A stretch of 64,000 nucleotides of DNA from an uncultured SAR116 cluster alpha proteobacterium (GTDB lineage: Bacteria; Pseudomonadota; Alphaproteobacteria; Puniceispirillales; GCA-002684695). Positions 1 through 8,688 of the stretch are shown in pieces (the first letter of the stretch is position 1; each line of letters opens with the position of its first letter). Location: NCBI GenBank assembly GCA_902612965.1, contig CACMFN010000005.1, positions 1-64,000 on the forward strand, given 5' to 3'. The translations under genes were made by a program, and so were the position numbers. Below the pieces are notes generated by a model. The model was not told the DNA's origin. It saw only the letters and a list, made by a program, of their open reading frames with translations, and searched no databases.

Positions 1-363
1 AAGTTTAATTCTGATTATAGTATTCATACATTTAAAAAATACGAATACCAAATTACTACCCTTATGGATGAAAAGATTATATTAGAACAAATTATTAAAA
101 AGCTTGAAAATCAAAAAAAAGAAATTTTATTAGAAAAAGAAATTCTTGATTACAAGAACATTCTTATTGGTCAACAATCTGAGCAGAAAATATTAAAGTT
201 AGAAGAAAATCTGGCAGCTTTAAATTCAAAAACTGAGATCCAAAATCAAAAATTATCAACAGCTATTGATATGATAGAAAGCTTACAACTAGAGAGGATT
301 AATCTTTTATCTAAATTAAATTTCTCAAATTCAAATAATGAACAATTAGCGCTTCAAAATTAA
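1..363 (+). CDS. C-terminal part of a coiled-coil protein, unknown function
   Basis: The reading frame is open from the first base of the window, so the N-terminus lies outside. An internal ATG at 64 exists, but in-frame codons continue upstream without a stop. The visible 120 residues are rich in Lys, Glu, Ile, Leu and Asn, with heptad-like spacing of Leu/Ile, and look like one long coiled coil ending at TAA 361-363. No enzymatic motif, signal peptide or membrane segment is visible. It converges on the EamA transporter gene 7 bases downstream. I do not recognise the family; a structural, tethering or polysaccharide-export-type coiled coil is possible but not shown. Confidence 0.55.
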   Translation, partial: KFNSDYSIHTFKKYEYQITTLMDEKIILEQIIKKLENQKKEILLEKEILDYKNILIGQQSEQKILKLEENLAALNSKTEIQNQKLSTAIDMIESLQLERINLLSKLNFSNSNNEQLALQN

Positions 364-370
364 ATTAAAA

Positions 371-1294
371 TTATTCTCTTATTATTTTATTAGAATTTAT
401 ATTTTGCTCATGCTCTCTTAAAAAGACATAAATTCCACACATAATTATAATTAATACACCAATAACAGTAAAAATGTCAGGGATATCACTGAAAACAAAA
501 TAACCCAGCACAGTAGCAGATACAATTTCCAAATATAGAATTGGAGCAATTGTAGATGCTGGGCTGAACTTTAGTCCATAAACTACAAATAAATGTGATA
601 TTGTTGCAGTAATTCCGACAGCCATAAGCAGAAGTAATGAATTAAGTGATGGGACTACTAATGACAACTCATGAAATGCTGTATTTTCAAAAATTAACAA
701 CAGAGGGAATATTATGATAACAGAACAAGAACCTGTAAATGCTTGTAAAGAAATTGGGTGAATATTTTTAGTCATATATTTTGTTATAATCATATAAAAA
801 GAGTAAGTTAATGCTGTTCCTAAAGGAAATAAAGCTACTGCGCCAAATAAAGTTATGCTTGGTTTCAATATCATCAAAGAAGCAGAAAATCCTATTATGC
901 ATGCTAAGACTCTTCGCCAACCTATTCTTTCACCTAAAATAAAATAACTTAAGAATGTCATAATGAATGGATTAACTAAAAATATTGCGATAGCATCAGC
1001 CATAGGCATATATTTTATAGCTCCAAAAAAAAGGGAGGTTGCAGTTAAGATTAAAAATGCTCGGGAAAAATGAAGAAAAATTTCGCTTTTACGAGGGAAG
1101 TATAAAATTTTTAAATATAAGGCTATTGGGATAATTATCATTGACTGGATAAAAAATCTTGAAAATGAAATCTGGCCAATTGGTATCTGATTTGCTGCTA
1201 ATTTTGCAAATGTATCCATTACTGGTCCCATAATTGTGAAACCAATAACTAATATTATTCCAAAGGTTGTTTGATTGTCTTCATTATTACGCAT
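371..1294 (-). CDS. EamA/RhaT-family DMT permease
   Basis: A 307-residue inner-membrane protein with about ten hydrophobic segments arranged as two EamA repeats of five helices each, the usual size for the drug/metabolite transporter superfamily. The first repeat contains the typical 'MPMADAIAIFLVNPF' stretch followed by 'LGERIGWRR'. The second has 'ASTIAPILYLEIVSATVLGY' before the last helices. Members export amino acids, metabolites or drugs, or import small solutes; the substrate cannot be read from sequence. It lies 16 bases downstream of the oxygenase gene on the same strand and may be co-transcribed with it. A second EamA protein is encoded at 10196-11083. Confidence 0.85.
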   Translation of the reverse strand: MRNNEDNQTTFGIILVIGFTIMGPVMDTFAKLAANQIPIGQISFSRFFIQSMIIIPIALYLKILYFPRKSEIFLHFSRAFLILTATSLFFGAIKYMPMADAIAIFLVNPFIMTFLSYFILGERIGWRRVLACIIGFSASLMILKPSITLFGAVALFPLGTALTYSFYMIITKYMTKNIHPISLQAFTGSCSVIIIFPLLLIFENTAFHELSLVVPSLNSLLLLMAVGITATISHLFVVYGLKFSPASTIAPILYLEIVSATVLGYFVFSDIPDIFTVIGVLIIIMCGIYVFLREHEQNINSNKIIRE

Positions 1295-1310
1295 TAATTA
1301 TAAATTGTTT

Positions 1311-1940
1311 CTAAAGTTCTATATTTTGTCTTAACCCAATAGACAATCTTCCATCAGTAATATCACTAACAAAATGTATAGGTCTAACAAAATTATTATT
1401 TATCATTTTGAAACCTGTTGCAGGCAAAATTACAATATTACCTGGAGTGTCATCAACAACTTGCGCATTGCTTCCATCTCTATTCTGACACAGATAAAAT
1501 TTTGATTTTCCTGAAAGAGTAACAATTATGATTACAGATATATATTTTTTATGGTCCTTATGTGGAGATATGCCAGATGAATAGGGTAAATATTTTTGAA
1601 TTGCTATATCATTAAACTGCACTTTCTGAATTGGCGGGTTTTTGATTAACTTAGTACTTTTAATAAATAAATTTTCAATAGCATTTGATAAAATGTCAAT
1701 ACAGCCTATCTTTGGAGCTGGAAAACATACCTCAAAATCTTGTGATACTGAGTTGCCAACAACGGGCTTTGCTTTTCTATATTCGAAAGTTGAAACTTGT
1801 TTTATTAATTTTAAAAGGAAGTCATTTGAAATAAATTTAAGTGAAATATAATTTTTTTTATTTTCACTTATTTTAATTAGACCTTGAGCAAGCCTATTTA
1901 TAGTTTCCTCATAAATTTTAAATTCTTGATATTTAAGCAT
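1311..1940 (-). CDS. 2OG-Fe(II) oxygenase-like protein
   Basis: A 209-residue protein whose C-terminal half carries a plausible Fe(II)/2-oxoglutarate site: H127-x-D129 in 'SGISPHKDHKKY', a distal His189 in 'RPIHFVSDI', and Arg198 or Arg204 as the 2OG carboxylate ligand in 'GRLSIGLR'. The strand-rich segments around them fit a small jelly-roll (double-stranded beta-helix) fold. The substrate is unknown; small soluble members of this superfamily modify nucleic acids, proteins or small molecules. It sits upstream of an EamA exporter on the same strand. The call rests on motif spacing only, so an unrelated cupin-like protein remains possible. Confidence 0.6.
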   Translation of the reverse strand: MLKYQEFKIYEETINRLAQGLIKISENKKNYISLKFISNDFLLKLIKQVSTFEYRKAKPVVGNSVSQDFEVCFPAPKIGCIDILSNAIENLFIKSTKLIKNPPIQKVQFNDIAIQKYLPYSSGISPHKDHKKYISVIIIVTLSGKSKFYLCQNRDGSNAQVVDDTPGNIVILPATGFKMINNNFVRPIHFVSDITDGRLSIGLRQNIEL

Positions 1941-2003
1941 AATTAAATTTAAAATATTAATTGTTTATCAGTAAGAATAAAAACAATTAACTATTAATAA
2001 TTT

Positions 2004-2552
2004 TCATTGTTTTAACAATCTATATATTGTCGATTTTCCTAATGCTAAGGTTAATGATATTTGAGCAATACTCATTCCTTCAGTAAACAATTGCTTTATT
2101 TTCTTCACAACTTTATCGTCAATTGGTTTTCGACCAAATTTTACACCATTATTTTTAGCTTTTTGTATGCCAATAAGTTGTCTCTCTAATCTTAGATCCA
2201 TTTCAAACTCAGAAATTAATGACACCATATTATAAAAATCCATCTTCTTATTTGATGTATTTAAATCCTGTTTGATTGCAATAAGATCAACATTCTTAAC
2301 TTCAAGAAAATTTTTAATATCTTCTAAATGTCTAATACTTCTAGCAAGTTGATTTAATCTTGTGATAACTAATTTATCATTAGCTTCTAATGATTTAATA
2401 CACTCACTTAAGGCAGGTCTATTACCATCAATGCTAGATCTTCTCTCTTTAAATATATTTTCTATATTCAAGCCGTAATCCATTAGACAATGTACCTGCT
2501 GCTCTAATGTCTCACTAGAGCGACCTTCTCTTGCGTAACCAATTAACTTCAT
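2004..2552 (-). CDS. Serine-recombinase (resolvase) homologue lacking the catalytic serine
   Basis: A 182-residue protein with the full small-serine-recombinase layout: N-terminal resolvase domain (about 1-125), long E-helix region 'EFEMDLRLERQLIGI', and a C-terminal helix-turn-helix (about 143-182, 'GRKPIDDKVVKKIKQ' and 'SIAQISLTLALGKSTIYRLL'). Numbering matches gamma-delta resolvase closely: Y6, R8, R45 and R71 are kept. The nucleophile Ser10 is Gly ('GYAREGRSS' instead of 'GYARVST') and Arg68 is Gln ('RLNQLAR'). Ser12 and Ser13 are near but out of register. By family knowledge this should abolish DNA cleavage, so a DNA-binding regulatory role or decay are alternatives. No stop or frameshift interrupts it, and no transposon ends or inverted repeats were seen nearby. 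Confidence 0.8.
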   Translation of the reverse strand: MKLIGYAREGRSSETLEQQVHCLMDYGLNIENIFKERRSSIDGNRPALSECIKSLEANDKLVITRLNQLARSIRHLEDIKNFLEVKNVDLIAIKQDLNTSNKKMDFYNMVSLISEFEMDLRLERQLIGIQKAKNNGVKFGRKPIDDKVVKKIKQLFTEGMSIAQISLTLALGKSTIYRLLKQ

Positions 2553-2621
2553 TTCTTTAAACCTTTTAATAATTTAGAGAACTATAATATAAACGAATTC
2601 ATTTTAATAAATTTTAGTAAT

Positions 2622-3044
2622 TTAAAAGTGTGTAAACATAGTGAGCCGATTAAGAAAAATTATCTGAAAAATCATTGTTATTAAACAAAGCAAGGACATA
2701 TGCCAAGACAATGTCCTAATCCATTTCCAGTTAAAAATGTAACTAGGTGCATGAATAAATCTTGACCACATCCATATAAGTGCTGCGTGCTGTAGTGGTA
2801 TTCCCATTGTAATTCCTAATGTACACAGTGTAAGGAAAATAGGGTATGTTTCTTTATAATTTTCAAAAGCCAAGGTAGCAATTTTAGCTTTCAACCCTTT
2901 TTCAGGTAAATTGTGACGACCATCAACAAAGTTTAATATAGTTAATTTTTTTTCTGCTATCCAAAAATAGATTGGAAGGTAAGCAAGGAACAAAAAAAAT
3001 AACATACTTATAACTAATATTAATAACGTATCTGGCATTAGCAT
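2622..3044 (-). CDS. MAPEG-family membrane protein
   Basis: A 140-residue integral membrane protein with four hydrophobic segments, the length and topology of bacterial MAPEG proteins (membrane-associated proteins in eicosanoid and glutathione metabolism). The family hallmark after the first loop is visible as 'LAFENYKETYPIF', followed by 'AALIWMWSRFIHAPSYIF', which corresponds to the conserved Arg/Tyr region near the glutathione-binding site. Bacterial members are mostly uncharacterised; some act as glutathione transferases or peroxidases. It stands alone on the minus strand with a divergent small ORF 54 bases away. Function beyond the family is not inferable. Confidence 0.75.
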   Translation of the reverse strand: MLMPDTLLILVISMLFFLFLAYLPIYFWIAEKKLTILNFVDGRHNLPEKGLKAKIATLAFENYKETYPIFLTLCTLGITMGIPLQHAALIWMWSRFIHAPSYIFNWKWIRTLSWHMSLLCLITMIFQIIFLNRLTMFTHF

Positions 3045-3098
3045 CCTCTTGTAAAGTTAGGTTTTAATCACCATATTTATATTATATAGGAGGGTTTT

Positions 3099-3260
3099 AT
3101 GAATATTTTTTCAAGTTTAAACCCAGTTTTTATTCTTATCTTATTAATTCTGGGATATCTTACATTTTTAGTGTTGTTTTCATCTCATCAAGTAGATAAT
3201 TATCAATATTTTAATCATTTTTTCTGCTCTGGTTGGGCAGGTAATTGCATTACAAAATAA
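3099..3260 (+). CDS. Small single-pass membrane protein, unknown
   Basis: A 53-codon frame opens with ATG 3099 behind an AGGAGG ribosome-binding site (3089-3094) and ends at TAA 3258-3260. It encodes a short polar N-terminus, one strongly hydrophobic segment (about residues 9-28, rich in Leu/Ile/Phe/Val) and a polar tail with two cysteines ('FFCSGWAGNC'). The strong Shine-Dalgarno sequence, in a genome where such sites are often weak, supports real translation. I do not recognise it. It lies in the gap between the divergent MAPEG gene and the downstream oxygenase gene and could be a small membrane regulator or subunit. Confidence 0.5.
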   Translation: MNIFSSLNPVFILILLILGYLTFLVLFSSHQVDNYQYFNHFFCSGWAGNCITK

Positions 3261-3342
3261 TTAGAATTAGATGAATTAAATTTTCTGGATTTTATTAAAT
3301 TTCTAGTAAATAATTAATAATTATTATTGTTTGAGGTTTAAA

Positions 3343-4440
3343 ATGCATCTGAAAAATATTTCGCTTACAACTGAGGGCCTAAATATAGAATTCCAAAATG
3401 GAGCTAAAGACTGTTTCCCTTATTTATGGCTTAGAGATCATTGCAAAGATGTAGAAAATTGGGACGAAAGAAGTAACCAGAGAAAATTATTTACAGCTTT
3501 AGTAGATCCAAATATTCAAATTGAAGAAACTAAGATCATTGAAGATAATAAAACAGTTGAAGTTAAATGGCCTGATATGAGTAAAACTGTGCATTATTCA
3601 GGTGATTTCTTATATAAAAATTCTTTAGTAAACACTTCTTTGGTTAGCGATAAAATTTTATGGGATAAGAAAACCATCAATAATGTTGAATTAGAAATTA
3701 AATTTGATGAACTAGCCAAGGATGAAGGATTTAAAAATTTACTTCAAACAATAAAAATCTATGGATTTTCAATTATAAATAACTGTCCTACAGAAATTAA
3801 AACAGTTGAGTATATAGCTAACAAAATCGGATATGTAAGAAATTCAATTTTTGGAGACTTATGGAGCTTTGAATCGAATACAGAAATGGCGGACAGTGCT
3901 TACACTCAAGAAGAATTGCGTCCGCATACAGACGGAACTTACAATCATGATGCACCAGGACTGCAACTTCTTTTATGCTGCGAATATGAAGCTGAGGGAG
4001 GTGAGTCAATAATGGTTGATGGTTTCAAAATTGCCCAAATACTAAAAGAAAATGATAAGATCAGTTTTGATACATTAAGTGAAATTGATATACCAGGAAG
4101 ATACTATGGCGATGGAGTTGAATTAATTGCAAAAAGGCCTGTCTTTAAATCTAGGAACCAAGAATTAATTCAAGTTAGTTTTAATAATTATGATCGAGGT
4201 GATTTTAGACTGCCTAATAATAGAATACATGATTTTTATACTGCTATAAGAAAATTCGATAAACTTGCGAATGATAAAGAAATGCAATGGAGACAAATTC
4301 TAAAACCAGGGCAACTATTAATTTTTAACAATTGGCGAGTTTTGCATGGTAGAAGTGAATTTACCGGAAAGAGAAAAATGTCTGGCTGTTATATAAATAA
4401 AGAAGACTTTGAGAGCGTTTGTAGGATTAACAGTGTATAA
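3343..4440 (+). CDS. Gamma-butyrobetaine/trimethyllysine dioxygenase-like 2OG oxygenase
   Basis: A 365-residue TauD-superfamily oxygenase with the two-domain layout of gamma-butyrobetaine dioxygenase: a small N-terminal domain with 'FPYLWLRDHC', then the catalytic jelly roll. Iron ligands are H195-x-D197 ('RPHTDGTYNHDAP') and H335 ('NNWRVLHGRSEF'), and the 2OG-binding Arg follows in 'GKRKMSGCY'. 'PGLQLLLCCEYEAEGGESIMVDGF' (given as two parts: PGLQLLLCC and EYEAEGGESIMVDGF) closely resembles carnitine-pathway enzymes. ATG 3343 is chosen over the in-frame TTG 3331 because GAGG at 3333-3336 is well placed for it. The N-terminal domain keeps one Cys but not the CxCxxC zinc ligands of the animal enzyme. 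It probably hydroxylates a quaternary amine such as gamma-butyrobetaine; the exact substrate is uncertain. Confidence 0.75.
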   Translation: MHLKNISLTTEGLNIEFQNGAKDCFPYLWLRDHCKDVENWDERSNQRKLFTALVDPNIQIEETKIIEDNKTVEVKWPDMSKTVHYSGDFLYKNSLVNTSLVSDKILWDKKTINNVELEIKFDELAKDEGFKNLLQTIKIYGFSIINNCPTEIKTVEYIANKIGYVRNSIFGDLWSFESNTEMADSAYTQEELRPHTDGTYNHDAPGLQLLLCCEYEAEGGESIMVDGFKIAQILKENDKISFDTLSEIDIPGRYYGDGVELIAKRPVFKSRNQELIQVSFNNYDRGDFRLPNNRIHDFYTAIRKFDKLANDKEMQWRQILKPGQLLIFNNWRVLHGRSEFTGKRKMSGCYINKEDFESVCRINSV

Positions 4441-4457
4441 TAAATGTAAACATTAAA

Positions 4458-5816
4458 TTACGAATAATAAAACTTTAATATATTTGAATTTTTTACATAA
4501 AGTATTGATAAAATACCAGACAAAATATTTGAGATCATTATCCCTATAAATATCCCGTTTAAACCATAAAAATAGTTTCCAATAATAACAAAAGGAATGG
4601 TTATAATAAACAATCTTGATAAGTATATTAATGTTGCAGTTAAAGGCTTTTGATATCCATTGAATACTGCGCTAGCTATATTTGACCAACCCCAGAAAAT
4701 ATAGCTTATTGAAATTATTTTAATATATTCAATCAAATAGCCTTTAACTAAGACATCTGTTGAAAAGAGATTTGAGAATTGCTTTTGAAAAATTAATAAA
4801 GGTATAGCTACAATTAGGCCCCAAATACCGCTTAGAACTACAGAGTAATTGATTGCAGTGTTTATCCTATAGTGTTTGTTAGCTCCAAAATTCTGTCCTA
4901 TGAATGGTGTTAATGATGAAGAGATTGCAATAATACCAACGGTAGCAAGAGATTCTATACGCAAACCAACTCCGAATGCTGCAACAGCTTCTGAACCATG
5001 AGACGAAACTATTTTATTTATGTAACCTAAAACAATTGGACTTAACATCATTGTAAATGCAGCTGGTAAACCAATCACAAGAACTGGAAACGAAAATTTT
5101 AATAATTTCATAAACTTAATGCTTGGAAATGATAAAAGATTTTCATTTCGTATTATCGTAATCATTATATTCATTCCTAGTATATATGAAATGGTCGTAG
5201 CTATTGCTGCACCTTGAATGCCCATGGCGTTCAAAGGTCCCCAACCAAAGATAAATATTGGATCAAGAACAGCATTAGTTAGAGAAGTAATAATAATGAT
5301 ACAACTTGGTTTAATACTATCTCCATTTGCTCTTAAAACTGAATTCCCAATGACTAAACAGGCAAAAAATGGAGAACCTATATACCATATAGACATATAT
5401 TCATTGATAAGTATAAGTGTTTCCCCATTTGCACCAAGAAGAGAAAAGATATAATTATTTAAAAGGAAGCTTACAATTGATAACATAACCATTAGCAAAA
5501 AAATTAAAATCATTACATTTGATACGGTTTTTTTTGCTTTATATAAATCACCCTGGCCAATATATTTTGAAACTGTTGCTGAGATTCCAATAGCTATACC
5601 TATATTAAAACTCATGAGTGTAAATAAAACAGGAAAAGCATATGATATTGCTGATAATTCTAAGACACCAAGTTTTCCTATATAATAAGCGTCAACAAGG
5701 TTTATAACTAACAAAGAAAACATACCTATTGACATTGGAATTATCAAAGACAACAAAGCCTTTAATATATTTCCGTTAATAATTAATTCTGATTTACTGT
5801 TTACTTTATTAACCAC
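4458..5816 (-). CDS. MATE-family multidrug/metabolite exporter
   Basis: A 452-residue inner-membrane protein with about twelve transmembrane segments in two related halves, the standard size for MATE (multi antimicrobial extrusion) transporters. Typical features are the first helix region 'LSLIIPMSIGMFSLLVINLVD' (IPMSIGMFSLLVINLVD), 'GKLGVLELSAISYAFPV', and the second-half motif 'AVAAFGVGLRIESLA' followed by 'SSLTPFIGQNFGA'. MATE proteins expel cationic compounds in exchange for Na+ or H+. The substrate is unknown. It is convergent with the upstream oxygenase gene and divergent from the amidase gene, so probably a single-gene transcript. Confidence 0.88.
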   Translation of the reverse strand: MVNKVNSKSELIINGNILKALLSLIIPMSIGMFSLLVINLVDAYYIGKLGVLELSAISYAFPVLFTLMSFNIGIAIGISATVSKYIGQGDLYKAKKTVSNVMILIFLLMVMLSIVSFLLNNYIFSLLGANGETLILINEYMSIWYIGSPFFACLVIGNSVLRANGDSIKPSCIIIITSLTNAVLDPIFIFGWGPLNAMGIQGAAIATTISYILGMNIMITIIRNENLLSFPSIKFMKLLKFSFPVLVIGLPAAFTMMLSPIVLGYINKIVSSHGSEAVAAFGVGLRIESLATVGIIAISSSLTPFIGQNFGANKHYRINTAINYSVVLSGIWGLIVAIPLLIFQKQFSNLFSTDVLVKGYLIEYIKIISISYIFWGWSNIASAVFNGYQKPLTATLIYLSRLFIITIPFVIIGNYFYGLNGIFIGIMISNILSGILSILYVKNSNILKFYYS

Positions 5817-5892
5817 AATATAATTGAATAAGTTGTTTGGAATACATAAAGGTATACCTTAAGATAATTAAAAAAAGAACCATCAAAGTAAA

Positions 5893-7299
5893 ATGGAATT
5901 ATATAAATTAACTGCATTAGATACTATTAAATTATTAAAGTCTGAAGAAATTTCTCCATTGGATTGCCTTAAGTCATTGCAGAATAGAATTATAGAAGTC
6001 GATCAGCATATAAACGCATTACCAACGCTTTGTTTTGATAGGGCAGAAAAAAAAGCTAAAAAAATTATGAGAAAAACAATTGATGACAGGGGAGAATTGT
6101 ATGGTCTGCCCATAGTGGTTAAAGATTTGATTGATGTTTCGGGAGTTAAATGTACTAGCGGCTCACTAATATTTAAAGATAGAGTTGCAGAACAATCAGA
6201 TATATTAGTAGAGAATATTGAAAATAATTCAGGTTTAATTTATGCGATTTCAAATACTCCAGAGTTTGGAGCTGGAGGAAATACTTTCAACGAAGTGTTT
6301 GGTAAAACTCTTAACCCATGGGATTTATCCAAATCTGTAGCTGGATCTTCGGGAGGTTCTGCAGCAGCTCTCGCAACTGGAATGGCCTGGTTAGCACACG
6401 GTTCTGATTATGGAGGGAGCTTGAGAAGCCCCGCTAGTTTTTGTTCAATTGTAGGAATGAGACCGTCGCCAGGAAGAATTGCGAGTAATGTTTCAGGGAT
6501 TTTGGATCAAACACTAGGTGTAAATGGTCCAATGGCAAGGAATGTGAAAGACCTCGCTTTATTTTTTGATGTTTTATTAGGGCAAACGTATAAGGACCCT
6601 ACGTCAATTCCCAAAGAAGAAAAGTCGTTTTTAAATAATGCGCTAGAAGCAAAGAAGCCAAGAAAAGTTGCTATAAGCCAAGATTTGGGAATTCCTCCAG
6701 TCGACCCAATGATAAGAGAATTTGTTGTGAAAGCTGGAAAAGAATTAGAAAAGTTAGGTATTGTTGTTGAAGAGGCTACGCCAGATCTATCAGAGGCGCC
6801 ATATACATCTCAAATTTTAAGGTCATTTTCATTTTATGTAAACCTAAAATCACAATATTTAGAAAATAAAAAATATCTTAAAGAAGATATAATATGGAAC
6901 ATTGAAAAGGGAATGTCATTGACTGTTGATGATATCGCGAACGCAAACATAAAAAGAGTTCAAATCTTTAATAATATGCAAAACTTTTTTGATCAATATG
7001 ATCTCTTAATTTGTCCTTCTACTATTGTTCCTCCATTTCCTGTAGAGCAAACCTATGTCAAATCCTGTGACGGTATTAATTTTTCAAATTATATAGAATG
7101 GTTGAATATTGTTTCGGCTGTCACTTTAACTGGTTCACCGGCATTATCTTTGCCATATGGTTTCACACCTGATGGCCTTCCTGTTGGTTTGCAAGTTATA
7201 TCAAGGTTTAGAAATGAAAGAGATTTGTTGTCAGGAGCAGCATTCATTGAATCAAATATAAATTTCAAAAATTACTTACCTATCGATGTGAAGTATTAA
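5893..7299 (+). CDS. Amidase-signature family amidase
   Basis: A 468-residue amidase hydrolysing a carboxylic amide to acid plus ammonia. The Ser-cisSer-Lys triad is intact: Lys in 'GLPIVVKDLIDV', the cis-Ser in 'VAGSSGGSAAALATGM', and the nucleophile Ser in 'GSDYGGSLRSPASF'. 'GMRPSPGRI' and a full C-terminal half ('TGSPALSLPYGFTPDGLPVGLQ') follow, so it is complete. It resembles general amidases more than GatA because no gatB or gatC is adjacent. The start ATG 5893 is the first in frame after the divergent MATE gene. Its stop overlaps the stop of the convergent phytase-like gene by four bases. Confidence 0.9.
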   Translation: MELYKLTALDTIKLLKSEEISPLDCLKSLQNRIIEVDQHINALPTLCFDRAEKKAKKIMRKTIDDRGELYGLPIVVKDLIDVSGVKCTSGSLIFKDRVAEQSDILVENIENNSGLIYAISNTPEFGAGGNTFNEVFGKTLNPWDLSKSVAGSSGGSAAALATGMAWLAHGSDYGGSLRSPASFCSIVGMRPSPGRIASNVSGILDQTLGVNGPMARNVKDLALFFDVLLGQTYKDPTSIPKEEKSFLNNALEAKKPRKVAISQDLGIPPVDPMIREFVVKAGKELEKLGIVVEEATPDLSEAPYTSQILRSFSFYVNLKSQYLENKKYLKEDIIWNIEKGMSLTVDDIANANIKRVQIFNNMQNFFDQYDLLICPSTIVPPFPVEQTYVKSCDGINFSNYIEWLNIVSAVTLTGSPALSLPYGFTPDGLPVGLQVISRFRNERDLLSGAAFIESNINFKNYLPIDVKY

Positions 7300-8270
7300 A
7301 GTTTACCATCCCAGTAAAATTGATACAATAGAGTCTTTTGTAAAAAATTGAAATTATCGTCTGATAATATGAAAATATAATATCCACCATCGTTAAGTTT
7401 TAAAAATGAAATTCCTTCAAAATTATCTACGACCATAGGTGGCTTTAAAGTGTCTAAAGTTAATGGTAATATCACTGAATTTGGTTCTAAATCTTCATAT
7501 TTAATTACAGAAATTCGAGCAGATGCACCCCTTACAGGTGAGAAACTTCTTTCTAGTAAAAGAATGTTCCCATCAGGAAGACTTAACATATCAGTGGGTT
7601 TGAAGGATCCTCTCTTTTTAACATATACTTTTTTTAGTTTATTATCTGATAGTAAGTATCCGGCAATTTTATCATCAGGATGGATTAAATTTTCAGAAAG
7701 CAAAAAAATTGAATTATTTTTTAGTGGTGCCATCGCTTCAATACCACCATTGTCAGGTAAATCTAGATACTTTATTTTGTCATAAAAAGTTTCTGAATGT
7801 GAATAGATATTATTGAAAATTAAAATTCTGTGCTTTCTCTCAAAGCTAACAACAAATTTATCATTATAAGGTTCTATGGATTCTGCGTCGGTATATGATT
7901 TTCCAAGCTTGTTAAGAGGATTGTTTTCATTGCCTTTTAAGTGTCCTAATCTCCCATTAATTATTTCAACCAGTTTCCCGTTTTCATTAATTTTGATTTT
8001 CCCTGTAAGCCAAATACCCTGATCACCAACAGCAGTTAGGGATTTATCCTCATTTATTATTAGCCCAGATAATCCACCAAAATCAGGATGATTGCTTTTT
8101 ATTTCAATTCCTGAAACAAACTTTAATTTTTTCAATGAGATATTTTCGAGGTCAGTTGGAAATAAATTAATTTTAGAGCTTTTTAAATCTACAGGTGTTC
8201 CCAGCTCTGTCGCTAATGAATTTGTAAAAAAGGAAAGAAATACAAGAGATAAAAAATATTTTTTAATCAT
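7296..8270 (-). CDS. Secreted phytase-like esterase (beta-propeller)
   Basis: A 324-residue exported protein. Residues 1-20 form a signal peptide (Lys-rich start, 'FLSLVFLSFFTNSLA'). The rest is beta-strand rich and matches the 'esterase-like activity of phytase' family: 'FGGLSGLIINEDKSLTAVGDQG' (SGLIINEDKSLTAVGDQG), 'DAESIEPYNDKFVVSFER', 'GGIEAMAPLKNNSIFLLSE' and 'VDNFEGISF' correspond to conserved propeller blades. Family members are presumed phosphoester or lactone hydrolases, but biochemistry is thin. It is probably periplasmic. It converges with the amidase gene. Confidence is high for the family and low for the substrate. Confidence 0.75.
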   Translation of the reverse strand: MIKKYFLSLVFLSFFTNSLATELGTPVDLKSSKINLFPTDLENISLKKLKFVSGIEIKSNHPDFGGLSGLIINEDKSLTAVGDQGIWLTGKIKINENGKLVEIINGRLGHLKGNENNPLNKLGKSYTDAESIEPYNDKFVVSFERKHRILIFNNIYSHSETFYDKIKYLDLPDNGGIEAMAPLKNNSIFLLSENLIHPDDKIAGYLLSDNKLKKVYVKKRGSFKPTDMLSLPDGNILLLERSFSPVRGASARISVIKYEDLEPNSVILPLTLDTLKPPMVVDNFEGISFLKLNDGGYYIFILSDDNFNFLQKTLLYQFYWDGKL

Positions 8271-8337
8271 ATACCATATAGACTTATCATTTTATATTCA
8301 CAATATAATCACTAGCACAAATGTTAAAAAGTATAAT

Positions 8338-8688
8338 ATGGAATTAATTTTTATATACAATGCTCAAAAAGGTCGATTAAACAGTTTAATCGATTATATC
8401 CACAAAACAGTATCTCCTGGAACATACTCTTGTAATTTATGTGCCATCACGCACAATTTTAAGAAAAAAATAAAATGGGATAATTTTATACAAAATTTTC
8501 CACATAAAATTAAATTTTACTACAAAGATCATCTTAATGATTTAAAATTAAACAATTATAAGAATGAATTGCCCTGTTGTCTAATTTACAAAGATGAAAA
8601 ATTCTCCTTATTAATTAATAAAACCACTATGGAAATTTTAAAAAATGAAGAAGAACTAATTGAACTTATAAAATCCAAATTTGCTTAA
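8338..8688 (+). CDS. Conserved hypothetical protein (YSCxLC motif)
   Basis: A 116-residue soluble protein. A longer open frame extends upstream to 8092 but would lie across the 5' end of the opposite-strand phytase-like gene, so ATG 8338 is preferred; it gives an N-terminus beginning 'MELIFIYNAQKGRLNSL'. The segment 'SPGTYSCNLCAITH' with two closely spaced cysteines, then 'KWDNFIQNF', recalls a small uncharacterised family I remember from other bacteria. No function is known to me. The stop TAA overlaps the trmL start by one base (TAATG), suggesting translational coupling. Confidence 0.6.
   Translation: MELIFIYNAQKGRLNSLIDYIHKTVSPGTYSCNLCAITHNFKKKIKWDNFIQNFPHKIKFYYKDHLNDLKLNNYKNELPCCLIYKDEKFSLLINKTTMEILKNEEELIELIKSKFA

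Noticed and set aside
1642-1851. Open frame antisense to the oxygenase gene
   Set aside because: No ribosome-binding site and no recognisable protein; the opposite strand carries an oxygenase motif set.
8092-8337. Upstream extension of the YSCxLC hypothetical protein
   Set aside because: It would overlap the signal-peptide end of the opposite-strand phytase-like gene, and the extension looks like a reading of that gene's antisense. The ATG at 8338 gives a compact N-terminus.
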